Of a DNA stretch of 64,000 bases, positions 25,503 through 35,124 are shown piece by piece (within the stretch, counting starts at the first letter, position 1; each line of letters starts with the position of its first letter). This DNA comes from Burkholderia sp. (lineage in GTDB: Bacteria > Pseudomonadota > Gammaproteobacteria > Burkholderiales > Burkholderiaceae), in NCBI GenBank assembly GCA_031253835.1, contig JAIRVP010000080.1, forward strand, positions 18,443 through 82,442, written 5' to 3'. The notes beneath the pieces were generated by a model. It had not been told where the DNA came from, made no database searches, and worked only from the letters and a program-made list of their open reading frames with translations. Both the position numbers and the translations under genes were made by a program.

Positions 25503-26662
25503 GCAAGCGCCGTGTAGTAGTGGGCATGTCGGGCGGCGTCGATTCGTCGGTGACCGCATGGCTGTTGAAGGAACAGGGCTACGACGTGGTCGGCCTGTTC
25601 ATGAAGAACTGGGAAGACGACGACGACGGCGAATACTGCTCGACGCGCCAGGACTGGATCGACGTCGTGTCGGTCGCCGACCTGATCGGCATCGACGTGG
25701 AAGCCGTCAACTTCGCCGCCGAATACAAGGACCGCGTGTTCGCCGAGTTCCTGCGCGAATACTCGGCCGGCCGCACGCCGAACCCCGATGTGCTGTGCAA
25801 CGCCGAGATCAAGTTCAAGGCGTTCCTCGACCACGCGATGTCGCTCGACGCGGAAATGATTGCGACCGGCCACTATGCGCGCGTGCGCGAGCGCGCCGGA
25901 CGCTTCGAACTGCTGAAGGCGTTCGATCACACGAAAGACCAGTCGTACTTCCTGCACCGGCTGAACCAGGCGCAACTGTCGAAGACGATGTTCCCGCTCG
26001 GCGAGATGCCGAAGACGAAGGTACGCGAGATCGCCGCGCAGATCGGGCTGCCGAACGCGAAGAAGAAGGATTCGACCGGCATCTGCTTCATCGGCGAACG
26101 GCCGTTCCGCGATTTCCTGAACCGCTACCTGCCGACGAAGCCCGGCCCGATGAAGACGCCCGACGGCAAGGTGGTCGGCGAGCACATCGGCCTCGCGTTC
26201 TACACGTTCGGCCAGCGCAAGGGCATCGGCCTCGGCGGCAGCAAGAGCGGCAGCGGCGAACCGTGGTTCGTCGCCGCGAAGGACATCGCGTCGAACACGC
26301 TGTACGTCGTGCAGGGCCACGATCATCCGTGGCTGCTGTCGCGCCATCTCGTCGCCGGCAACGTGAGCTGGGTCGCCGGCGAACCGCCGGCCGACGGCTT
26401 CACGTGCGGTGCGAAGACGCGCTACCGGCAGGCCGATGCGGGATGCGCGTTCGGCGCCGCCGCCCCCGGCCCGGCAGGCGAAGCCCGCTTCTCGCTCGCA
26501 TTCGACGACGCGCAGTGGGCCGTCACGCCCGGCCAGTCGGCCGTGCTGTACGACGGCGAGATCTGTCTCGGCGGCGGCATCATCGAGCTCGCGACCACCG
26601 GCCAGCCCGGTCAGGCCGCGCCGGCTGAAGGCCACGCGCCGGCGCTCGCCGACGCACGCTGA
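25499..26662 (+). CDS. mnmA: tRNA-specific 2-thiouridylase MnmA
   Basis: MnmA activates U34 of Lys/Glu/Gln tRNAs with ATP and inserts sulfur from the Tus relay or IscS. The 387-residue protein has the PP-loop SGGVDSS at residues 11-17, the nucleophile Cys100 in NPDVLCNAEIKF, and the persulfide Cys199 in STGICFIGERPF, as in E. coli. A short low-complexity insertion (AFGAAAPGPAG) lies in the C-terminal barrel. It is translationally coupled to the Nudix gene through ATGA. Confidence 0.97.
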   Translation: MSKRRVVVGMSGGVDSSVTAWLLKEQGYDVVGLFMKNWEDDDDGEYCSTRQDWIDVVSVADLIGIDVEAVNFAAEYKDRVFAEFLREYSAGRTPNPDVLCNAEIKFKAFLDHAMSLDAEMIATGHYARVRERAGRFELLKAFDHTKDQSYFLHRLNQAQLSKTMFPLGEMPKTKVREIAAQIGLPNAKKKDSTGICFIGERPFRDFLNRYLPTKPGPMKTPDGKVVGEHIGLAFYTFGQRKGIGLGGSKSGSGEPWFVAAKDIASNTLYVVQGHDHPWLLSRHLVAGNVSWVAGEPPADGFTCGAKTRYRQADAGCAFGAAAPGPAGEARFSLAFDDAQWAVTPGQSAVLYDGEICLGGGIIELATTGQPGQAAPAEGHAPALADAR

Positions 26663-26780
26663 CACATATTCGGTTTAGACTTGCGGCACGCCGCGCCCGG
26701 CGGGACACGATTCCGCCGCGGCCGGCGCGCCGCCGCGCAGCGTACGCATGGCGGTATTTCAAGATTCTTATGGAGTCCCC

Positions 26781-28400
26781 ATGCTTTCAAGACGCTATCT
26801 CGCGATGTGGTGCGCGGTCCTGCTGCTCGTCGCGACAGCCGCGCTCGCGTCGTCCCATGTGCTGTCGTGGCTGTGGATCGTCATTCCCGTCGCGCTCGTC
26901 GCGCTCGGCGTGTACGACCTGAACCAGGACCGCCACGCGATCCTGCGCAATTACCCGCTCTGGGGCCACTTCCGCTTCCTGTTCGAATTCATCCGACCTG
27001 AAATCCGCCAGTACTTCGTCGAGGACGACACCGACGAGAAACCGTTCTCGCGTGCGCAGCGCAGCCTCGTATACCAGCGCGCGAAGAACGTCGCCGACAA
27101 CCGCCCGTACGGCACCGAGCTGAACGTGAAGGCCGTCGCGCACGAATGGATCAGCCACTCGCTCGCGCCGACGAAACTGCCGAACCACGATTTCCGCATC
27201 CGCGTCGGCGCGAATCGCGCGCAACCGTACGACATTTCGATCTTCAACATCTCGGCGATGAGCTTCGGCTCGCTGTCCGCGAACGCGATCCGCTCGCTGA
27301 ACCTCGGCGCGAAGAAAGGCGGGTTCGCGCACGACACCGGCGAAGGCTCGCTGTCGAAGTACCACCGCGAGAACGGCGGCGACATCATCTGGGAAATCGC
27401 GTCCGGCTATTTCGGCTGCCGCAACGACGACGGCACGTTCAACCCCGACAAGTTCGCGAAGCAGGCCGCCGACCCGCAGGTCAAGATGATCGAGGTGAAG
27501 CTGTCGCAGGGCGCGAAGCCCGGCCACGGCGGCGTGCTGCCGGCCGCGAAGATCACGCCGGAAATCGCCGAGACGCGCGGCGTGCCGATGGGCAAGGACT
27601 GCATCTCGCCCGCGACGCACTCGGAGTTCTCGACGCCGCGCGGGCTGCTCGAATTCGTCGAGCGGCTGCGCACGCTGTCCGGCGGCAAGCCGACCGGCTT
27701 CAAGCTGTGCATCGGCCATCCGTGGGAATTCTTCGGCATTGCGAAGGCGATGATCGAGACGGGCATCGTGCCGGACTTCATCGTCGTCGACGGCGCGGAA
27801 GGCGGCACCGGCGCGGCGCCGCTCGAATTCACCGACCACGTCGGCGTACCGCTGCAGGAAGGGCTGCTGCTCGTGCACAACACGCTCGTCGGGATCGGCG
27901 TACGCGACCGCGTGAAGCTCGGCGCGAGCGGCAAGATCATCACCGCGTTCGACATCGCGCGCACGCTCGCGATCGGCGCGGACTGGGTGAACTCGGCGCG
28001 CGGCTTCATGTTCGCGGTCGGCTGCATCCAGGCGCAGCATTGCCACACCGACCGCTGCCCGACCGGCGTCGCGACGCAGGATCCGGTGCGCCAGCGTGCG
28101 CTCGTCGTGCCCGACAAGGCCGAGCGCGTGTACAACTTCCACCGCAATACGCTGCATGCACTGCAGGAACTCGTGCAGGCCGCCGGCCTCGGGCATCCGT
28201 CCGAGCTGCGCGCGCATCACATCGTGCAGCGGGTCGCGCCGCACGAGGTGCGGCTGATGTCGCAACTGCTGAAGTACCTGAAGCCCGGCGCGCTGCTCGA
28301 CGGCCAGACCTGCGGCTTCACGCTGTACGACAAGTGGTGGCCGATCGCGCGCAGCGATTCGTTCACGCTCGGCGAAGCCGTGTACGCGTCGATCGAGTGA
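26781..28400 (+). CDS. FMN-binding glutamate-synthase-like protein
   Basis: This 539-residue protein resembles the central FMN domain of glutamate synthase but lacks the amidotransferase and structural domains. One or two N-terminal membrane helices (to about residue 42) anchor it. The core contains SFGSLSANAIRSLNLGA, VDGAEGGTGAAPLEF, and a 3Fe-4S type motif with Cys in CIQAQHCHTDRCPTG. The ATG at 26781 has GGAG at 8-nt spacing, better than the upstream in-frame start at 26748. The true substrate of this family is not established. Confidence 0.88.
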   Translation: MLSRRYLAMWCAVLLLVATAALASSHVLSWLWIVIPVALVALGVYDLNQDRHAILRNYPLWGHFRFLFEFIRPEIRQYFVEDDTDEKPFSRAQRSLVYQRAKNVADNRPYGTELNVKAVAHEWISHSLAPTKLPNHDFRIRVGANRAQPYDISIFNISAMSFGSLSANAIRSLNLGAKKGGFAHDTGEGSLSKYHRENGGDIIWEIASGYFGCRNDDGTFNPDKFAKQAADPQVKMIEVKLSQGAKPGHGGVLPAAKITPEIAETRGVPMGKDCISPATHSEFSTPRGLLEFVERLRTLSGGKPTGFKLCIGHPWEFFGIAKAMIETGIVPDFIVVDGAEGGTGAAPLEFTDHVGVPLQEGLLLVHNTLVGIGVRDRVKLGASGKIITAFDIARTLAIGADWVNSARGFMFAVGCIQAQHCHTDRCPTGVATQDPVRQRALVVPDKAERVYNFHRNTLHALQELVQAAGLGHPSELRAHHIVQRVAPHEVRLMSQLLKYLKPGALLDGQTCGFTLYDKWWPIARSDSFTLGEAVYASIE

Positions 28401-28443
28401 CGCACGCAGGCCGTCCCGCTCACGCGGCGGCCTGCGCGGCAAA

Positions 28444-28475
28444 AAGAAAAAGCGCCCCGCGGGGCGCTTTTCTTT
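28444..28475. terminator. Bidirectional terminator
   Basis: AGCGCCC (28451-28457) pairs with GGGCGCT (28462-28468) over CGCG. An A-rich tract precedes it and TTTTCTTT follows, so it serves both the FMN gene (plus) and the convergent GST gene (minus). Confidence 0.85.
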
Positions 28476-28520
28476 CATCTGCCGAATGGCTGAATGCGGC
28501 GTGAATGCGTGGCCGGCAGC

Positions 28521-29132
28521 TCAGTTCTGCGGCAGCGTATCGGCGAACGATTGCCGCTGCTGGAGCTTCACGAAATGCTTGTCGAGGTTCGGGTGGCGAT
28601 CGCGCCAGTTGAGCTCGGGCATCCGGAAGTCGAGGTAGCCGAGCGCGCAGCCAAGTGCGATGTCGGCGAGCGTGTAATGATTACCGACGCACCACGTCTT
28701 GCCGCCGAGGCCCTGCGACATCGCGACGAGACCGTCGTCGATCTTGCGCTGCTGGCGCGCGATCCAGCTCGCGCTGCGCTGCGCCTCGTCGCGCATCGTG
28801 TGTTCGACGCGAATCGCGACCGCGGCGTCGAGGACGCCGTCGCCCAGCGCTTCCCAGCAACGGACCTCGACACGCTCGCGGCCCGACGGCGGAATCAGCT
28901 TGCCGACCGGCGACAGCGTGTCGACGTATTCGCAGATCACGCGGGAATCGAACACCGCGGCACCATCCTCCATCACGAGGCACGGGACCTTGCCGAGCGG
29001 ATTCGACGCATGAATATCCGTCTCCGGCGCCCACACGTTCTCGAGCTCCAGCTTGTAGTCGATCTTCTTTTCAGCGAGCACGATCCGCGCCTTGCGGACG
29101 TACGGGCTGCCGAGCGAACCGATTAATTTCAT
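28521..29132 (-). CDS. Glutathione S-transferase family protein
   Basis: This 203-residue protein has an N-terminal thioredoxin-like domain (MKLIGSLGSPYVRKARIVLAEK) and an all-helical C-terminal domain. SSPYVRK-type Ser near residue 7-9 probably activates glutathione, and NPLGKVPCLVMEDG and DSRVICEYVD form the glutathione site. Two adjacent ATGs exist (29135 and 29132); the second has better spacing to AGG. The substrate is unknown; the YibF-like subgroup fits best. Confidence 0.9.
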   Translation of the reverse strand: MKLIGSLGSPYVRKARIVLAEKKIDYKLELENVWAPETDIHASNPLGKVPCLVMEDGAAVFDSRVICEYVDTLSPVGKLIPPSGRERVEVRCWEALGDGVLDAAVAIRVEHTMRDEAQRSASWIARQQRKIDDGLVAMSQGLGGKTWCVGNHYTLADIALGCALGYLDFRMPELNWRDRHPNLDKHFVKLQQRQSFADTLPQN

Positions 29133-29280
29133 CATCTGCCTTTTTTTGGGAACCGCCGAGAGTATACGTTGTCGCCGATCATAACCGGCCGGCATCGCGT
29201 GACAGAAAATCGGCCGACCGGCCTGTGGATGGTTTGCAACAACCGCGTGCGGGCCTTCCGGCGCGGCTTGCCGCCCCGCT

Positions 29281-29310
29281 TTCACGCGCGCCAGCCGGCG
29301 GGGATACAAT
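29281..29310 (+). promoter_or_regulatory. Promoter placing the pepP start at +1
   Basis: TTCACG (29281-29286) and TACAAT (29305-29310) are 18 bp apart. Only six bases separate the -10 from the pepP ATG at 29317, so the first transcribed base would be at or next to the A of ATG. No proper Shine-Dalgarno site is present at normal spacing. A leaderless mRNA is the simplest reading. Confidence 0.5.
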
Positions 29311-29316
29311 CGCACG

Positions 29317-30702
29317 ATGAATGCACCCCTCGATACCGCCATCGCCGTCGACGTCTACCGCCAGCGCCGTGAACGCGTGCTTGCCGCACTGCGTGCCGCG
29401 GGCGGCGGCGTCGCCATCGTTCCCACCGCGCCGGAACTGCTGCGCAACCGCGATACGGCCTACCCGTACCGGTTCGACAGCTACTTCCACTACCTGACGG
29501 GCTTTACCGAGCCGGATGCCGTGCTCGTGCTGAACGCAGCCGCGCCGCACGGGGCGCCGGAGTCGATCCTGTTCTGCCGCGGCAAGAACGTCGACCGCGA
29601 GATCTGGGAAGGCTTCCACTACGGCCCCGACGCCGCGCGCGACGCGTTCGGCTTCGATGCGGCATTCGCGGTCGACGTGATCGACACCGAGATGCCGCGC
29701 CTGCTCGCCGACGCGGGCACCGTGCACTACCGGTTCGGCGCATCGGCCGATTTCGACCGCCAGCTCGCGGGCTGGATCGACGCGGTGCGCGCGCTGGCAC
29801 GCACGGGCGTCGCCGCGCCGGACGCGCTGCTCGACCTCACGCCGCTGCTCGACGACATGCGCGTCGTGAAGGACGAACACGAACTCGCGATCATGATGCG
29901 CGCCGCGCACATCTCCGCGCTCGCGCACCGCCGCGCGATGCAGGTGTGCCGCCCCGGCATCCGCGAATACGAACTCGAGGCCGAGCTGCTGTACCTGTTC
30001 CGCAAGCACGGCGCGCAGTCGCCCGCGTACGGCTCGATCGTCGCGGCCGGCGCGAACGCCTGCGTGCTGCACTACCCGGCCGGCAACGCGGCCGCGCAGG
30101 ACGGCGACCTGATCCTGATCGACGCCGCGTGCGAACTCGACGGCTACGCATCGGACATCACGCGCACGTTCCCGGCCAGCGGGCGCTTCTCGCCCGCGCA
30201 GCGCACGCTGTACGACATCGTGCTCGCCGCGCAGCAGGCCGCGATCGATGCGACGCGCGCGGGCGTGCCGTTCGAGGCGCCGCACGACGCGGCCGTGCGC
30301 GTGCTCGCGCAGGGGCTGCTCGACACCGGCATCATTCCGAAAACGCGCTTCTCGACCGTCGACGACGTGATCGCCGAGCGCGCATACACGCGCTTCTACA
30401 TGCACCGCACGGGCCACTGGCTCGGGATGGACGTGCACGACTGCGGCGACTACCGCGAGCGGCTCGCCGAACGCGACGGCAACGGCGCGCTGCCGTGGCG
30501 CACGCTGAAGCCCGGCATGACGCTGACGGTCGAGCCCGGCCTGTACGTGCGCGCGGCCGACGACGTGCCGCCCGAGTACTGGAACATCGGCATCCGCATC
30601 GAGGACGACGCGATCGTGCGCGAGCACGGCTGCGAACTCATCACGCGCGGCGTGCCCGTCGCGGCCGACGAGATCGAAGCGCTGATGCGCGCGGGCGCAT
30701 GA
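29317..30702 (+). CDS. pepP: Xaa-Pro aminopeptidase (AMPP, M24B)
   Basis: This cytoplasmic metallopeptidase removes an N-terminal residue preceding proline. The 461-residue protein has the N-terminal aminopeptidase P domain (YRQRRERVLAALRAAGGG; YLTGFTEPDAVLVL) and the pita-bread catalytic domain. Metal ligands are visible in DAACELDGYASDITRTFP (two Asp), HRTGHWLGMDVHD (His), TVEPGLYV (Glu) and GIRIEDDA (Glu). It lies 37 bp before a ubiH-type gene, the same order as E. coli pepP-ubiH. Confidence 0.95.
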   Translation: MNAPLDTAIAVDVYRQRRERVLAALRAAGGGVAIVPTAPELLRNRDTAYPYRFDSYFHYLTGFTEPDAVLVLNAAAPHGAPESILFCRGKNVDREIWEGFHYGPDAARDAFGFDAAFAVDVIDTEMPRLLADAGTVHYRFGASADFDRQLAGWIDAVRALARTGVAAPDALLDLTPLLDDMRVVKDEHELAIMMRAAHISALAHRRAMQVCRPGIREYELEAELLYLFRKHGAQSPAYGSIVAAGANACVLHYPAGNAAAQDGDLILIDAACELDGYASDITRTFPASGRFSPAQRTLYDIVLAAQQAAIDATRAGVPFEAPHDAAVRVLAQGLLDTGIIPKTRFSTVDDVIAERAYTRFYMHRTGHWLGMDVHDCGDYRERLAERDGNGALPWRTLKPGMTLTVEPGLYVRAADDVPPEYWNIGIRIEDDAIVREHGCELITRGVPVAADEIEALMRAGA

Positions 30703-30739
30703 CCGGCCGCCGACCGTTACCACCGTTTCACGAATCAAG

Positions 30740-31927
30740 ATGACGACCGCTTCCTCCCCGGCCACGCCGGATTACGACCTCGCCATCGTCGGCGCGGGCC
30801 CCGTCGGGCTCGCGCTCGCCGGCTGGCTCGCACGCCGCAGCGCGACGCAGCACGCATCGATCGCGCTGATCGATGCGCGCGAACCGGCCGCGAGCGCGAA
30901 CGACCCGCGCGCGATCGCGGTGTCGCACGGCAGCCGCGTGCTGCTCGACACGCTCGCGTGGCCTGCCGACGCGACGCCGATCGAACATATCCACGTGTCG
31001 CAGCGCGGCCATTTCGGCCGCACGCTGATCGATCGCGACGAGCACGACCTCGCCGCACTCGGCTACGTCGTGCGCTACGGCTCGATCGTGCAGGCGCTCG
31101 CGGGCGCCGTGCAGCGCACGCGCGTCGACTGGCTCACGTCGACCACCGCGCGCGCGCCGCAGCAGGACGCCGACGGCGTCACGCTGACGCTCGACGGCCC
31201 GCAAGGCGAGCGCACGCTGCGCGCGCGCATCGTCATCAATGCCGAAGGCGGGCTGTTCCACGAACAGCAGGCCGACACCGGCAAGCATCGCCGCGACTAC
31301 GGACAGACCGCGCTCGTCGGCACGGTCACGGTATCGGCGCCGCGCCCGAACGTCGCGTGGGAGCGCTTCACGCATGAAGGCCCGCTCGCGCTGCTGCCGC
31401 TCGGCGGGCCGCGCCAGGCCGACTACTCGCTGGTCTGGTGCTGCACGCCCGACGAAGCGGCACGACGTGCCGCGCTGCCCGACGACGCGTTCCTGCGCGA
31501 ACTCGGCAGCGCATTCGGCGAGCGCATGGGCGACTTCGTCGCGATTGCCGGCCGCGCATCGTTCCCGCTCGGCCTGAATGCCGCGCACACGCTCGTCAGC
31601 GGCCGCGTCGCGATCGTCGGCAATGCCGCGCAAACCCTGCACCCCGTCGCGGGCCAGGGGCTCAACCTCGGGTTGCGCGATGCGCATACGCTCGTTGACA
31701 CGCTGTCCGCGCAAGGTTTCGAAGCGACCGCGCTCGCGACTTTCAACGCGCGCCGCGCGCTCGACCGGCGCTTCACGATCGGCGCGACCGACACGCTGGC
31801 GCGGCTGTTTACGATCGATTCGGGCCCGCTTCCGCTGCTGCGCGGCGCCGCGCTGACCGCGCTCGAATTCGTGCCGCCGCTCAAGAAGGTGATCGCGCGC
31901 CAGATGATGTTCGGCCAGCGCAACTGA
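30740..31927 (+). CDS. UbiH/UbiF/COQ6-family FAD monooxygenase
   Basis: This is a flavin hydroxylase of ubiquinone biosynthesis, 395 residues, probably acting at the inner membrane. It shows the FAD Rossmann motif IVGAGPVGLALAGWLARR (residues about 15-32), the GD-like segment GRVAIVGNAAQTLHPVAGQG and LNLGLRDAHTL. The position after pepP suggests UbiH (C6 hydroxylation), but UbiF or UbiI roles cannot be separated by eye. Confidence 0.9.
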   Translation: MTTASSPATPDYDLAIVGAGPVGLALAGWLARRSATQHASIALIDAREPAASANDPRAIAVSHGSRVLLDTLAWPADATPIEHIHVSQRGHFGRTLIDRDEHDLAALGYVVRYGSIVQALAGAVQRTRVDWLTSTTARAPQQDADGVTLTLDGPQGERTLRARIVINAEGGLFHEQQADTGKHRRDYGQTALVGTVTVSAPRPNVAWERFTHEGPLALLPLGGPRQADYSLVWCCTPDEAARRAALPDDAFLRELGSAFGERMGDFVAIAGRASFPLGLNAAHTLVSGRVAIVGNAAQTLHPVAGQGLNLGLRDAHTLVDTLSAQGFEATALATFNARRALDRRFTIGATDTLARLFTIDSGPLPLLRGAALTALEFVPPLKKVIARQMMFGQRN

Positions 31928-32065
31928 CGCGCGGCACGCCGCACGGTTGCGCCCGGCCACGCCAGGCAAACCGGGTCAAATCGGCGGGGCATGGGAATAC
32001 GGTAAAATGCTCGTTTTCCGTCTTCCCTTCCCCTGCCCGCGCCGGTCGCGGGCGGTGCCATTGCG

Positions 32066-33133
32066 ATGCCCGTTATCGGCCCTCACGTATTGCGTAACAA
32101 CCTGTTCGTCGCCCCGATGGCCGGCGTGACGGATCGTCCGTTCCGCCAGCTCTGCAAGCGGCTGGGGGCCGGTTACGCCGTGTCCGAGATGGTCGCGTCC
32201 AACGCGCAGCTGTGGAAAAGCGCGAAGACGATGCGGCGCGCGAACCACGAAGGCGAAGTCGAGCCGATCGCGGTGCAGATCGCCGGCGCCGATCCGGCGA
32301 TGATGGCCGAAGCGGCCCGCTACAACGTCGACAACGGCGCGCAGATCATCGACATCAACATGGGCTGCCCCGCGAAAAAGGTCTGCAACGTCGCGGCCGG
32401 CTCCGCGCTGCTGCAGAACGAGCCGCTCGTGCAGCGGATCGTCGAGGCCGTCGTCGCGGCGGTCGGCACGGGGCCCGATGCGGTGCCCGTCACGCTGAAG
32501 ATCCGCACCGGCTGGGACCGCGAGCACAAGAACGCGATCACGGTCGCGCGCCTCGCCGAAGCGGCCGGCATCTCGATGCTCACCGTGCACGGCCGCACGC
32601 GCGCCGACCTGTACCGCGGCGACGCCGAGTACGACACGATCACGGCCGTGAAGGCGGCCGTGCGGATTCCGGTCGTCGCGAACGGCGATATCACGTCGCC
32701 CGCGAAGGCGAAGGCCGTGCTCGACGCAACCGGCGCCGACGCGCTGATGATCGGTCGTGCCGCGCAAGGCCGGCCGTGGCTGTTCCGCGAAATCGATCAT
32801 TTCCTGCAAACCGGTGAACTGCTGCCGCCGCCGCTGATCGACGAGATCCAGCACGTGATGAACGAACACCTGGAAGACCACTACGCGTTCTATGGTGAAT
32901 TCACGGGCGTCCGTACTGCGCGCAAGCACATCGGCTGGTACACTCGCGGCCTTTCCGGTGCCAACGGGTTCCGGCACAGGATGAACACGCTCGATTCCTC
33001 CCGCGAGCAGCTCGCCGCCGTCAATGCATTCTTCGAGGCGCAAAAGGCGCTGTCGGACCACCTCGTCTACGTCGATGACGAAGAGGAAAACGGCCAGGGC
33101 GAGTCGGACGACCATAACCAGTTAGCAGCATGA
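32066..33133 (+). CDS. dusB: tRNA-dihydrouridine synthase B
   Basis: DusB is an FMN enzyme reducing uridine to dihydrouridine in tRNA. The 355-residue protein has the TIM-barrel opening NNLFVAPMAGVTDRPFRQ, the catalytic Cys in NMGCPAKKVCNVAAG, HGRTRADLYRG, and the phosphate site ADALMIGRAAQGRPWLF. A TAAAAT -10 candidate lies at 32003-32008. The stop overlaps the fis ATG by 4 bp; dusB-fis is the standard order in proteobacteria. Confidence 0.96.
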   Translation: MPVIGPHVLRNNLFVAPMAGVTDRPFRQLCKRLGAGYAVSEMVASNAQLWKSAKTMRRANHEGEVEPIAVQIAGADPAMMAEAARYNVDNGAQIIDINMGCPAKKVCNVAAGSALLQNEPLVQRIVEAVVAAVGTGPDAVPVTLKIRTGWDREHKNAITVARLAEAAGISMLTVHGRTRADLYRGDAEYDTITAVKAAVRIPVVANGDITSPAKAKAVLDATGADALMIGRAAQGRPWLFREIDHFLQTGELLPPPLIDEIQHVMNEHLEDHYAFYGEFTGVRTARKHIGWYTRGLSGANGFRHRMNTLDSSREQLAAVNAFFEAQKALSDHLVYVDDEEENGQGESDDHNQLAA

Positions 33134-33363
33134 GCAAGCACAACATCGAACAATGTGTCCGCGAGAGCCTGGACGTGTATTTCCGGGATCTAGACGGCTC
33201 CAATCCGCACGACGTCTATGAAATGGTGATGTCCTGCGTCGAAAAGCCGATGCTCGAGGTCGTGCTCGTACAGGCAGGCGGCAACCAGTCGCTCGCCGCG
33301 GAGTACCTCGGCATCAACCGCAATACGCTGCGCAAGAAGCTGCAGCAGCACGGCCTGCTGTAG
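33130..33363 (+). CDS. fis: Fis family DNA-binding nucleoid protein
   Basis: This is a small 77-residue protein with the Fis C-terminal helix-turn-helix GGNQSLAAEYLGINRNTLRKKL (about residues 50-71, written here by its ends) and an acidic N-terminal dimerisation region. It is shorter than the 98-residue E. coli Fis because the N-terminal arm is reduced, as usual in betaproteobacteria. It is coupled to dusB by ATGA. It is probably a global regulator and DNA-bending protein. Confidence 0.95.
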   Translation: MSKHNIEQCVRESLDVYFRDLDGSNPHDVYEMVMSCVEKPMLEVVLVQAGGNQSLAAEYLGINRNTLRKKLQQHGLL

Positions 33364-33407
33364 TCGGCCGTCCCGTCCCCGTTTTCCTGGCTATTGGTGG
33401 TTCCATC

Positions 33408-34973
33408 ATGATCAAGCAAGCGCTCATTTCCGTTTCCGACAAGACCGGCATCGTCGACTTCGCGAAGTCGCTGTCCGACCTCGGCGTCAAGCTGCTGTCG
33501 ACGGGCGGCACCGCGAAACTCCTCGCCGACGCGGGCCTGCCCGTTACCGAAGTGGCCGACTACACGGGCTTCCCGGAAATGCTCGATGGGCGCGTGAAGA
33601 CGCTCCACCCGAAGGTGCACGGCGGCATCCTCGCCCGCCGCGACCTGCCCGAGCACATGCAGGCGCTGGAACAGCACGGCATCCCGACGATCGACCTGCT
33701 CGTCGTGAACCTGTACCCGTTCGTCGCGACGATCGCGAAGGACGACTGCACGCTCGCCGACGCGATCGAGAACATCGACATCGGCGGCCCGACGATGCTG
33801 CGCTCGGCCGCGAAGAACCACCGCGACGTGACGGTCGTCGTCGATCCGGCCGACTACGCGGTCGTGCTCGATGAAATGAAGGCGAACGGCAACACGGTCG
33901 GCTACCCGACCAACTTCCGCCTCGCGACGAAGGTGTTCGCGCACACCGCGCAATACGACGGTGCGATCACGAACTACCTGACGAGCCTGACCGACGAGCT
34001 GAAGCATGCGTCGCGCAGCGCGTACCCGGCCACGCTGAACATGGCGTTCGACAAGGTGCAGGACCTGCGCTACGGCGAGAACCCGCACCAGAGCGCGGCG
34101 TTCTACCGCGACCTCGCGACGCCGGCCGGCGCACTGGCGAACTATCGCCAGCTGCAGGGCAAGGAACTGTCGTACAACAACATCGCGGATTCGGACGCGG
34201 CGTGGGAATGCGTGAAGACGTTCGACGTGCCGGCCTGCGTGATCATCAAGCACGCGAACCCGTGCGGCGTCGCGGTCGGCAACGACTCGGCCGACGCGTA
34301 CGCGAAGGCGTTCCAGACGGATCCGACTTCCGCATTCGGCGGCATCATCGCGTTCAACCGCGAAGTCGACGAAGCGGCCGCGCAGGCTGTCGCGAAGCAG
34401 TTCGTCGAAGTGCTGATCGCCCCGTCGTTCTCCGACGCCGCGAAGCAGGTGTTCGCCGCGAAGCAGAACGTGCGCCTGCTCGAAATCGCGCTCGGCGACG
34501 GCCATAACGCGTTCGACCTGAAGCGCGTGGGCGGCGGCCTGCTCGTGCAGTCGCTCGACTCGCGGAACGTGCAGCCGAGCGAGCTGCGCGTCGTCACGAA
34601 GCGCCAGCCGACCGCGAAGGAAATGGACGACCTGCTGTTCGCATGGCGCGTCGCGAAGTATGTGAAGTCGAACGCGATCGTGTTCTGCGGCAACGGCATG
34701 ACGCTCGGTGTCGGCGCCGGCCAGATGAGCCGCGTCGATTCCGCGCGCATCGCGAGCATCAAGGCGCAGAACGCGGGCCTGACGCTGGCCGGCTCGGCCG
34801 TCGCGTCGGATGCGTTCTTCCCGTTCCGCGACGGCCTCGACGTCGTCGTGGCAGCCGGTGCGACCTGCGTGATCCAGCCGGGCGGCTCGATGCGCGACGA
34901 CGAAGTGATCGCGGCAGCCGACGAGCACGGCATCGCGATGGTCCTGACGGGCGTGCGTCACTTCCGTCACTGA
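33408..34973 (+). CDS. purH: Bifunctional AICAR transformylase / IMP cyclohydrolase
   Basis: PurH performs the last two steps of de novo IMP synthesis. The 521-residue protein has the N-terminal cyclohydrolase domain (ALISVSDKTGIVDFAK; LSTGGTAKLLADAG; GGPTMLRSAAKNH) and the C-terminal transformylase with the KHANPCGVAVG motif and SDAFFPFRDG. Length and domain order are standard. It follows fis after 44 bp and is closed by a strong terminator; purB, another step of the pathway, lies near 61 kb. Confidence 0.97.
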   Translation: MIKQALISVSDKTGIVDFAKSLSDLGVKLLSTGGTAKLLADAGLPVTEVADYTGFPEMLDGRVKTLHPKVHGGILARRDLPEHMQALEQHGIPTIDLLVVNLYPFVATIAKDDCTLADAIENIDIGGPTMLRSAAKNHRDVTVVVDPADYAVVLDEMKANGNTVGYPTNFRLATKVFAHTAQYDGAITNYLTSLTDELKHASRSAYPATLNMAFDKVQDLRYGENPHQSAAFYRDLATPAGALANYRQLQGKELSYNNIADSDAAWECVKTFDVPACVIIKHANPCGVAVGNDSADAYAKAFQTDPTSAFGGIIAFNREVDEAAAQAVAKQFVEVLIAPSFSDAAKQVFAAKQNVRLLEIALGDGHNAFDLKRVGGGLLVQSLDSRNVQPSELRVVTKRQPTAKEMDDLLFAWRVAKYVKSNAIVFCGNGMTLGVGAGQMSRVDSARIASIKAQNAGLTLAGSAVASDAFFPFRDGLDVVVAAGATCVIQPGGSMRDDEVIAAADEHGIAMVLTGVRHFRH

Positions 34974-35006
34974 TCGCGTGCGGCCCGTGTGGCCGTGATA
35001 TGAAAG

Positions 35007-35036
35007 CCCGGCGGCGTTGTACCCGCCGGGTTTTTT
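35007..35036 (+). terminator. Intrinsic terminator of purH
   Basis: CCCGGCGG (35007-35014) pairs with CCGCCGGG (35023-35030) over an eight-base loop, followed by six Ts. Confidence 0.9.
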
Positions 35037-35124
35037 ATTGCGCGGCGCCTTCGCACGCAACCTCGCGGCCGGCGCGTCGCACCATTCGTTGTAGTATCGC
35101 TGCATCAGGCAATTCTCCTCACTC